Position numbers and translations under genes: made by a program. Of a stretch of DNA of 57,184 nt, positions 50,791 to 57,184 are shown one piece after another. The stretch covers positions 1-57,184 of the forward strand of contig NZ_JAESVB010000020.1 in assembly GCF_020618775.1 (NCBI RefSeq), read 5' to 3'. This DNA comes from Acidisoma silvae. GTDB lineage: Bacteria > Pseudomonadota > Alphaproteobacteria > Acetobacterales > Acetobacteraceae. The notes below the pieces were generated by a model, which was not told the origin of the DNA, searched no databases, and worked only from the letters and a program-made list of their open reading frames with translations. Within the stretch, counting starts at the first letter, position 1, and every line of letters starts with the position of its first letter.

Positions 50791-51687
50791 TCAGCTCTTC
50801 CAAGGCGCCGGAAAAGCTTCTAGGTGCCGGATCAAAAGGCGAAGCCTACGGTCCAGCGTTTTATCGCCACGAACGACATACCCGACGGTGCGAGACAGAG
50901 GCGGTCTTAAGCGGCAAATCGCAGTTCCTGATACCGGCGTCGAGAGTGCGAGCTTAGGGACGATCGCGACACCGAGGCCGGCGCCCACCAAAACTTTAAT
51001 TGCTTCAAAACTCCCGAGTTCCATAATGGGTTTAGGTGAACCGCCGCCAGTATCAAACCAATTGTCCGCAATGGTTCTGGTGTCGCCAGCAGCGCGATAG
51101 GCGATGAATGGGAACTGCGCGAGTTGCTGCGGCGTAATGCCCTTGGGAAATAACCCATCGCTTTGTGGCAACAGTGCCATCAGCGGCTCTGAGAATAAGG
51201 GCTGATAACTCAAAGCGGCGACACGGTTCACCGGCAGGGTCATCAAACCGATGTCAAGTTCACCGGATTGCACCAGGGGCAAGAGATCGGCGGTATCGCC
51301 GATTGTGACCTTGAGCGTCAGGCGTGGCATGGCTTGCTTCACCGCTGCCAGAACCGTTGGCAAAAGGTGAATGCAACCCGTAGCCCCCGATCCGATCCGG
51401 ATTTGACCGGTCTCACCATGTTTACTCTCGGCAGTGACCGCAACGGCATCCTCCGCTGCGGCAACGGCCCGCTGTGCGGGTTCGACGAGTGCTTGCCCAG
51501 CCATAGTCAGAATCGACCGCCCGTTGGCCCGTTCGAACAGGCGCACGCTCAGGATACGCTCAAGCTCCCGCAACTGCTGGCTAACGGCGGGCTGCGTGAG
51601 TCCGAGTGATTTCGCCGCGATAGAAACGCTGCCCGTTTCCGCGACATGCAGGAAGGCTCGGAACTGTCTGACGGTCGGTAGGCGCAT
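50791..51687 (-). CDS. LysR-family regulator, divergent from the beta-lactamase
   Basis: 298 residues. Helix-turn-helix at about 8-62 (GSVSIAAKSLGLTQPAVSQQLRELERIL) and effector domain starting GQIRIGSGATGCIHLLPTVL. The C-terminal RTVGYVVRGDKTLDRRLRLL is of the CysB/CbbR-like group rather than AmpR-like. It is divergent from the class A beta-lactamase gene with 167 bp between starts, the geometry of LysR-controlled lactamases. Control of bla is therefore plausible, but an AmpR-type mechanism is not implied. Confidence 0.87.
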   Translation of the reverse strand: MRLPTVRQFRAFLHVAETGSVSIAAKSLGLTQPAVSQQLRELERILSVRLFERANGRSILTMAGQALVEPAQRAVAAAEDAVAVTAESKHGETGQIRIGSGATGCIHLLPTVLAAVKQAMPRLTLKVTIGDTADLLPLVQSGELDIGLMTLPVNRVAALSYQPLFSEPLMALLPQSDGLFPKGITPQQLAQFPFIAYRAAGDTRTIADNWFDTGGGSPKPIMELGSFEAIKVLVGAGLGVAIVPKLALSTPVSGTAICRLRPPLSRTVGYVVRGDKTLDRRLRLLIRHLEAFPAPWKS

Positions 51688-51716
51688 AAGGGAAAGTTAT
51701 TCTAATAGGGGCGATA

Positions 51717-51728
51717 GAAAATATTTTC
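51717..51728. promoter_or_regulatory. GAAAATATTTTC palindrome in the LysR-bla intergenic region
   Basis: A perfect 12-bp palindrome 30 bases upstream of the LysR start, in an A/T-rich stretch of the divergent promoter. Possible LysR site; the T-N11-A form is not exact. Confidence 0.4.
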
Positions 51729-51854
51729 TTCCCTCTCGCGAGGCAAGGCCGCTACATGCCTTCGCCAGGGTAACTAAATAACTCATTGTTTTGATTATCT
51801 ATAATGCCCTAGCCCCTTCATAGACGATTTCGGTCAAGAGGAGCCAGACAGCCA

Positions 51855-52724
51855 GTGACGACTTTGATAACGCGACGGACCGCGATGGCGGGCCTGTCCA
51901 TGGTCTCGGCTTTCGCCGCTATCCGCCCGGCCGCCGCACAAAACGAGACCTCCTTGGCTGTGATCGAAGGAAGGCATGGCGGACGCCTCGGTGTCTTCGC
52001 CCTGGATACTGGCTCGGGTCGGACATTGGCCCACCGTGCGGATGAAAGGTTTCTCATGTGCAGCACCTTCAAAGGGCTGCTGGCAGGCCTGGTCTTGGCC
52101 CGGGTGGATGCGGGCAAGGAAAACTTGTCGCGCATGATTCCCTATACCGACAGCGATCTGATTTTCACCTCCCCCGTCACCAAAGCCCATGTCAGCCAAG
52201 GTGCGATGGCCGTGGGAGACCTGACGCAGGCAATATTGGAATATAGCGACAATACTGCGGCCATCCTTCTCATGCGTAGCGCAGGCGGGCCTGCGGGCCT
52301 TACCGCCTTTGTGAGACGCCTGGGTGATACAGTGACGCGCTCCGACCGGTATGAACCCTTGTCCAATCACTATAGCGGTGAATTGGATACGACCTCTCCG
52401 CGAGCAATAGTCGCTTCGGCACAGAAGCTTCTGCTTAGCGATGTCTTGACGCCCGAATCAAAGTCGACGCTTGAGGTCGGGATGAAGGCCTGCAAGCCAG
52501 GGGTCAGGCGTATCCGAGCTTCTTTGCCTGCTGGTTGGACCATTGGCGACAGACCAGGCGAGAACGTGACTGAGGAATCAAACGACTACGCCATCGTGCG
52601 ACCGACGGGACGCGCACCCTTGCTGATCGCGGTTTATTATAACGCACCGAATACAAAGATTGCAGACCGTGAAGCTGTCATTCGTGAAGTGGGAGATGCT
52701 TTTGTGAAATGGGCACAAGGCTAG
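51855..52724 (+). CDS. Class A beta-lactamase, atypical
   Basis: 289 residues from GTG at 51855. A Tat-type signal peptide (RR at 7-8, RRTAMAG, cleavage near AAAQ-30) exports it folded. Active-site serine S70 and K73 in CSTFK, SDN at 131-133, E167 in DRYEPLSN with N171. The position of the KTG motif reads R233-P234-G235 (GDRPGEN): Lys is replaced by Arg as in carbenicillinases, and Thr by Pro, which is unusual. Hydrolytic spectrum may be narrow or shifted. Co-linear with the acyltransferase 16 bases downstream and divergent from the LysR gene. Confidence 0.9.
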   Translation: MTTLITRRTAMAGLSMVSAFAAIRPAAAQNETSLAVIEGRHGGRLGVFALDTGSGRTLAHRADERFLMCSTFKGLLAGLVLARVDAGKENLSRMIPYTDSDLIFTSPVTKAHVSQGAMAVGDLTQAILEYSDNTAAILLMRSAGGPAGLTAFVRRLGDTVTRSDRYEPLSNHYSGELDTTSPRAIVASAQKLLLSDVLTPESKSTLEVGMKACKPGVRRIRASLPAGWTIGDRPGENVTEESNDYAIVRPTGRAPLLIAVYYNAPNTKIADREAVIREVGDAFVKWAQG

Positions 52725-52740
52725 TAGGGACAAGGCTGAA

Positions 52741-53874
52741 ATGCAGCTAGGGCCGATAAACCTGCCAGGGCGCAACTCCGGGATCGATGTCCTTCGTGGC
52801 ATCGCTATCTTTATGGTGATGCTGCTTCATTTCAGCCTCACCTATCGGCTCTGGAATAGCGGCCCGCTAGTGGGCCTCCTGGGCCAAGGCTGGACCCACG
52901 CCATCCTGGCTCATGGCAACTTCGCCGTCACAATGTTCTTCGTCGTCTCAGGCTTTCTGATCACGACCAACGCCGCCGAGCGGATGGGCGGACTCGGCAA
53001 GATAGAACTGCGCTCGTTCTACATCAAACGGTTTGCACGGCTGATACCGTGCCTTCTGTTAGCCTTGGTCATTATCACGATCCTTGGTCTGTGCTCTGTG
53101 GCTTCTTTTGCGACCAAAGCCCCGAACTCTAGGAGCGAACTTCTACTTGGCTGTCTTTCAGTGCTTTTGTTTTTCCACAACATCTTGATGCAGCATCTAG
53201 GCTATTTCGACTATGCCCTAAACGTCTATTGGTCGTTGTCGGTCGAAGAGGTTTTCTACCTCGCGTTCCCAATCGTCTGCCTCATCCTCAAGCGCGACGC
53301 GCTGATTGCTATCCCCTGCGTCGTTCTTGTTATGGTTGCGCCCTTCTACCGATCTGCCCACGAGAACAACGAGATCTATTATCTATACGCCAATCTCGCG
53401 TGCTTTGACGCGATCGCGATCGGCTGCCTGACGTCCATACTTGCTCGGCGATGGCGTCCGTCGTTCAGCACTGCCCGAGCTCTTCAGTTTGGGGGCTGTG
53501 TGACGTTGGTCGCATTTTGGCTACAAGGATTTTCCGGCTTTCACGCCGTTTTTAGCTTTACGATCATCGCGCTATCAACGGCAGTGATCATTCTGGGAAG
53601 TCTGACAAACCCACCCGACGTTAATTCCCGATCAGCCATCGGGCAGGCCATCTGCTGGCTGGGGCGCCACAGCTACGAACTATATCTGTTCCATATCATC
53701 GTGCTCGGCATCATGCGAGACATCTTGCCTGGAAAATCGTTGGGAGGAGTTTGGCAGATACCATGGCTGCTTCTATTCTTGTTGGTATCCATGTTTGCTG
53801 CAGCAGGGGCCGCTCGGCTGATCGGTGACCCCGCAAACGCGATACTCCGTCGACATTTTGCGCCTGCACCTTAG
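52741..53874 (+). CDS. Acyltransferase 3 family (OafA-like) membrane protein
   Basis: 377 residues, about ten membrane helices. N-terminal GIDVLRGIAIFMVMLLHF carries the conserved Arg and catalytic His of O-acyltransferases; RSFYIKRFARLIP and YWSLSVEEVFYLAFP are also family marks. It O-acylates exported polysaccharide, peptidoglycan or lipid sugars. It starts 16 bases after the beta-lactamase stop, likely the same transcript. No partner esterase domain. Confidence 0.88.
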   Translation: MQLGPINLPGRNSGIDVLRGIAIFMVMLLHFSLTYRLWNSGPLVGLLGQGWTHAILAHGNFAVTMFFVVSGFLITTNAAERMGGLGKIELRSFYIKRFARLIPCLLLALVIITILGLCSVASFATKAPNSRSELLLGCLSVLLFFHNILMQHLGYFDYALNVYWSLSVEEVFYLAFPIVCLILKRDALIAIPCVVLVMVAPFYRSAHENNEIYYLYANLACFDAIAIGCLTSILARRWRPSFSTARALQFGGCVTLVAFWLQGFSGFHAVFSFTIIALSTAVIILGSLTNPPDVNSRSAIGQAICWLGRHSYELYLFHIIVLGIMRDILPGKSLGGVWQIPWLLLFLLVSMFAAAGAARLIGDPANAILRRHFAPAP

Positions 53875-54035
53875 GAGACGACAAGATCGACATGAATGGA
53901 TTTGTGGCAATCTCGGCTTGCCGGCGAAGTGTGTATCGCTGACAGCGTCTATAATGGGTCAGAAGTTGACTTGCCCGCGCGCTAATTGGCCGCCTAAATG
54001 CCTCTGTTTGATCACTCACGCGGCAGGATAGCACC

Positions 54036-55013
54036 ATGGGTATGCGCGTTGGCATTGTAGGAATTAGCGGCTTCGGTGGCGGCGAGGCGCTGCGGCTGAT
54101 TGCGGGCCACCCGTCGTTTGAACTGGTCTATGCTGCTGGCGAGGGCAGCGCAGGCAGCCGCCTTGTGGACCGTTTCCCCGGTGTACCGACCAAGCTGGCA
54201 GAACTGGTTATTCAGAAGTGGAACCCCGCTACCCTGCCGCAGCTCGATGTGCTGTTCGCCTCCCTACCCACGGGCACATCGGCTGAAGCGCTTTCGCTCG
54301 TCCCCGACGAGGTGAAGATCATCGATATTGGCGGCGATCACCGATATGTCGATGGTTGGACGTATGGCCTGGCCGATGTTTGGCCGCAGCAGATCGCGGG
54401 CCAAGTGCGTGTTGCCAACCCCGGTTGCTTCCCGGCCGCGACGCTCAACGCGCTGGCCCCGCTGCTGGCCGAGAGGCTAATCGAGCCGGGCAATATCGTG
54501 ATCGATGTTAAGACAGGCATCTCCGGCGCAGGCAGAGGGGGCGCAAATAGCCAGTTTAGCTATGCTGAGACCAATGAGAACTTGCAGCCTTACGGCCTCC
54601 TGAAACACGTCCACATGCCCGAAATCGCGAAAACCATTGAAAAACTGAGTGGAGGAACCGCGGCAGGATTGGTCTTTACGCCGCATTTGGTGCCGATGAC
54701 CCGTGGCGTGCTGGCCACCATTTATTGTCGCGGCAAGGCGACGACAGACCAGTGCTTGGACGCGGCTCGCCGCTTTTATGCCGAACGACCATTCATCCGT
54801 GTGACGGATAAGCCGCCTCAGACCAAATGGGCCACCGGCTCGAACCTTGCTTTTGTTAGCTACGCAGCGGATCCGGAGCGGAGCCTGGTTATCGCGATGA
54901 GCGTCATTGATAATCTTGGAAAGGGAGCGGCTGGTCAGGCGGTCCAAAATGCAAATCTGATTTGTGGCCTGCCCGAAACTGCTGGGCTAGATGGCGCTCC
55001 TATTTGGCCTTGA
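54036..55013 (+). CDS. argC: N-acetyl-gamma-glutamyl-phosphate reductase
   Basis: 325 residues. NADPH-binding GISGFGGGE at 9-17, catalytic C131 in NPGCFPA, active-site His in FTPHLVPMTRG and the conserved KTGISGAGRG. Third step of arginine synthesis: reduces N-acetylglutamyl phosphate to the semialdehyde. ATG 54036 follows AGGATAGCACC. It stands alone here rather than with argJ/argB, which is common in Alphaproteobacteria; it may be one of two copies. Confidence 0.94.
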   Translation: MGMRVGIVGISGFGGGEALRLIAGHPSFELVYAAGEGSAGSRLVDRFPGVPTKLAELVIQKWNPATLPQLDVLFASLPTGTSAEALSLVPDEVKIIDIGGDHRYVDGWTYGLADVWPQQIAGQVRVANPGCFPAATLNALAPLLAERLIEPGNIVIDVKTGISGAGRGGANSQFSYAETNENLQPYGLLKHVHMPEIAKTIEKLSGGTAAGLVFTPHLVPMTRGVLATIYCRGKATTDQCLDAARRFYAERPFIRVTDKPPQTKWATGSNLAFVSYAADPERSLVIAMSVIDNLGKGAAGQAVQNANLICGLPETAGLDGAPIWP

Positions 55014-55100
55014 GCTCTCACAATTAGGCCGCTGCGGAATGTCCGGTTAGTGGCGGCTTCACCGGACCTGTGAGTGGCTTAGAAGGGTCGGGGGCCGCAC

Positions 55101-55847
55101 CTAGAGGAAGCCTTGTAGAAGCATTCCAAACCCGAGTGCTATCAGAAAATAGAGAAACCATTTCCGAAACACCTGGTCGTCAATCTTCCCTCGTATTGAC
55201 TGACCAACCCACATGCCCAGGAGCGCGGGCGCGACCATCAAGGACGAGAAAAGAAGATTTCCGGCACGGAACCGTCCATGCCAAACCAGTCCCAGCGCTA
55301 GTCCAATGGTGGAGGTCGTGAAAGACAGGCCAAGTGTCTGAACCAGGTCATCCTTTTCCAGCCCAAGCGCTTGCAGATATGGCACAGCGGGGAAAACGAA
55401 GACGCCAGTACAACCGGTCACGACGCCGGTGATGCCGCCGATGAGGGGAGACAGTCGACGTTCCCAGCGTGGAAATACCCGCTTGGGCCGAGCACGAAGG
55501 GTATAGAGCGCATAGACGATCAACGCGCCGCCGAGAGCGCCGGTTGTCATGGCCGCATTGCCTCTCGTCAGAGCAGCCGAGCCAAGGATACTGCCCAACA
55601 CCACGGCGAGCATCATCGGCCAGAACCGTCGCAATGCCCTTAGCAAGCCAGGGCCTGTCAGCAACTGCCAGAGGTTCGTCACGAAGGAGGGCACGAGCAA
55701 CAGGCCCGCGGCGGTCACAGGCGACATGAGAGCGCCAAGCACGCCCATGGCGACGGTGGGCAGCCCCATGCCGCTCACGCCTTTGACCAGCCCGGCGGCA
55801 AAAAAAGTCGCGCAGATTGCGACGATGACGAGGATTGCGTGCGACAT
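55101..55847 (-). CDS. TauE/SafE-family sulfite exporter-like permease
   Basis: 248 residues with about eight membrane helices in two repeats. N-terminal AGLVKGVSGMGLPTVAMGVLGALM and the second-half GGITGVVTGCTGVFVFPAVPYL are the duplicated TauE/DUF81 signatures. Exports sulfite or organosulfonate-derived anions. Divergent from a LysR gene, the common arrangement for TauE exporters. Confidence 0.9.
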   Translation of the reverse strand: MSHAILVIVAICATFFAAGLVKGVSGMGLPTVAMGVLGALMSPVTAAGLLLVPSFVTNLWQLLTGPGLLRALRRFWPMMLAVVLGSILGSAALTRGNAAMTTGALGGALIVYALYTLRARPKRVFPRWERRLSPLIGGITGVVTGCTGVFVFPAVPYLQALGLEKDDLVQTLGLSFTTSTIGLALGLVWHGRFRAGNLLFSSLMVAPALLGMWVGQSIRGKIDDQVFRKWFLYFLIALGFGMLLQGFL

Positions 55848-55943
55848 ACCATCTACCTAGCTGCGCCAGCAGCCAGAACAATGCGAATGATCCGAAGGCA
55901 GAGTTCGGCTTTTCCGAAGGCTGGAAGGCCGCTAAGCTAGGTC

Positions 55944-56837
55944 ATGCGCTTCGATCTGACGGATCTTCGCCTGTTTCTGGCCGTTCTGGATGTGGGAAGC
56001 ATCACACATGGGGCCACGGCCGTCGGCCTGTCCTTGGCGGCCGCCAGCGAGCGCCTGCGGGACATGGAGACCGACGGAAAAGTCGTGCTGCTTGCGCGCA
56101 GCCGTCGCGGCGTTCAGCCAACCGAAGCAGGAGATGCACTGGCGCACCATGCACGCCTGATCCTGCGCCAAACCTCCCATATGCAGGATGAACTGGGTCA
56201 GCATGCCAAGGGGATGCGGGCGACCATAAGACTGCTGGCCAACACTGCAGCCATGACAGAATTTCTGCCAGTAAGACTTGGCCCCTGGCTGGCCGCACAT
56301 CCGCAGGTCGACGTTGACATTCGGGAACGACAGAGCACGGAGATTGCGTCGGCTGTCCGGCTTGGCTTGGCCGAGATTGGAATTCTGTCGGCGGCTGTGG
56401 ACATAGCGGGCTTGCACCTGCGCCCCTTCGCAACTGACAACCTCGTGGTGATTGTGCCACGCCATCATCCGTTCGCATCCCATCGAGCCTTGTCATTTGG
56501 CGCAATCATTGGCGAAAATGTCGTTGGGCTATCTGATGGTGCGTTGCAGAGCCATCTCGACGCCCAAGCGGTTCGCGCTGGATTTCGATTTAAGATGCGC
56601 GTACGTGTACGCACCTACGAAGGGGTCTGCCGTCTTGTGGCGGACGGCGTCGGCCTCGGAATATTGCCTGCGACGGCCGCAGCTCGCTATCGGCGACCCA
56701 TGCAACTAGCCGTGCTGAGGATGACTGACCCATGGACAAAACGGCATTTGGCGGCTTGCATTCGGGAAGAGCCCGAACTGACACCGACAGCGCTTAGTCT
56801 TTTTGAACACTTGATCGGCGCAACGCGCGACAGCTAG
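55944..56837 (+). CDS. LysR-family regulator, divergent from tauE-like gene
   Basis: 297 residues. Helix-turn-helix in the first 60 (GSITHGATAVGLSLAAASERLRDME); effector domain begins MRATIRLLANTAAMTEFLPVRL. ATG at 55944 lies 96 bases from the divergent tauE start. The likely target is the exporter. An AGGTC sequence just before the start gives a weak ribosome site. Confidence 0.87.
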   Translation: MRFDLTDLRLFLAVLDVGSITHGATAVGLSLAAASERLRDMETDGKVVLLARSRRGVQPTEAGDALAHHARLILRQTSHMQDELGQHAKGMRATIRLLANTAAMTEFLPVRLGPWLAAHPQVDVDIRERQSTEIASAVRLGLAEIGILSAAVDIAGLHLRPFATDNLVVIVPRHHPFASHRALSFGAIIGENVVGLSDGALQSHLDAQAVRAGFRFKMRVRVRTYEGVCRLVADGVGLGILPATAAARYRRPMQLAVLRMTDPWTKRHLAACIREEPELTPTALSLFEHLIGATRDS

Positions 56838-56961
56838 TCGGCACAGTGCGCGTAGGGCTGCTGCTGCTAACTGGTCTGGTAAATATTCCCGATGCCACTA
56901 GCGTGACCGTAGAGCGGGCAGTGGCACCCACATGATAGCGTTGTTGAAATACAAGCATTGA

Positions 56962-57184
56962 GAGAGCCTCATCTCCTCGATCCCGCCCGACGACCTGAAC
57001 CGGAACCTCGTCGTCGCAAGTCCTGATACGGATGGCCTGCGCTTCCTGTCTTTGGCCGGAGGAACCTACAAGATCCTGGTATCCGGCGCGCAGACCAAGG
57101 GCGCCTACTGCCCGTTCGACATGCTGGTTTCTGGGGAAGGTGGCCCACCGATGCACCGTCACGACTTCGAGGAACTGTTCGTGC
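56962..57184 (+). CDS. Cupin-domain protein (partial; start not identified)
   Basis: An open frame from 56962 to the right edge: SLISSIPPDDLNRNLVVASP, then LAGGTYKILVSGAQTKGAYC and GGPPMHRHDFEELFV, the first half of a cupin barrel with the HxH...E metal-ligand triad (MHRHDFEE). It resembles quercetinase-like cupins. No ATG, GTG or TTG lies between the in-frame TGA at 56959 and the cupin start, so the 5' end may be frameshifted, or initiation is non-canonical. Continues off the window. Confidence 0.7.

Noticed and set aside
50791-51687. AmpR identity for the LysR beside the beta-lactamase
   Set aside because: Sequence character is CysB/CbbR-like; only the divergent position resembles AmpR.
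1-57184. tRNA, rRNA, riboswitch or replication origin
   Set aside because: No cloverleaf, rRNA segment, known riboswitch core or DnaA-box/iteron cluster was found by eye; a covariance-model search would be needed to exclude small RNAs.

Overview
The window looks like chromosomal DNA from an alphaproteobacterium of moderately high G+C; the order is not resolved (Sphingomonadales, Rhodospirillales/Acetobacterales and Micropepsales-like genomes all fit). The evidence is an alphaproteobacterial LexA box (GTTC-N7-GTTC) in front of imuA, an RpoH sigma factor with an alphaproteobacterial-style box, an HWE-family histidine kinase, a Pseudomonas-101-type NAD formate dehydrogenase and short tyrosine integrases. 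No rRNA, tRNA or CRISPR array is visible. Most of the window is accessory: catabolic and detoxification operons, each with its own LysR or TetR regulator, interrupted by mobile-element debris.

Left part (1-27 kb). The end of an SOS mutasome operon (imuA, running off the left edge) is followed by a tightly coupled plus-strand operon for sugar or polyol oxidation (SDR, GMC oxidoreductase, DoxX membrane protein, cupin, SMP-30 lactonase, double-VOC protein; four of its junctions overlap or nearly touch). Next come an NAD-dependent formate dehydrogenase with a LysR gene, a five-gene minus-strand electrophile/peroxide detoxification operon (GST, Old Yellow Enzyme, redoxin, SDR, AhpD-like) with a divergent LysR, a 6-oxocamphor-hydrolase-like crotonase, a run of alpha/beta hydrolases plus an aldo/keto reductase (one hydrolase interrupted by a single in-frame TGA), another LysR, a short integrase and an SDR. 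From 22 to 27 kb there is a phosphate/ion block: stand-alone receiver, two degenerate-box Nudix proteins, PiT transporter with its DUF47 partner, a frameshifted mgtC and a CDF-like transporter.

Middle part (27-41 kb). A TetR-controlled minus-strand operon encodes a flavin-dependent (LLM) monooxygenase, a complete ABC importer, a class-IV aminotransferase that closely resembles (R)-selective amine transaminases, and a formamidase; a double palindrome in the divergent promoter is a strong operator candidate. It is followed by a two-gene SbcCD/YhaON-like nuclease-ATPase pair and then nested IS21-family debris (pieces of istA and istB, two different sets of terminal repeats) that truncates an enolase-superfamily gene.

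Right part (41-57 kb). A YqjI-like PadR regulator with a DUF1127 protein, rpoH with a clear terminator, an RsbQ-like alpha/beta hydrolase overlapping a PAS histidine kinase, a receiver protein and an HWE kinase, DUF1003 and PRC-barrel stress-type proteins, a LysE exporter, a divergent LysR/class A beta-lactamase pair (the lactamase has RPG where KTG is usual), an acyltransferase, argC, a TauE exporter with a divergent LysR, and the start of a cupin gene cut by the right edge. Two identical 197-bp copies of a terminal-inverted-repeat element (MITE) lie 10 kb apart at 40.4 and 50.4 kb, and a second, degenerate intergenic repeat family is scattered through the window.
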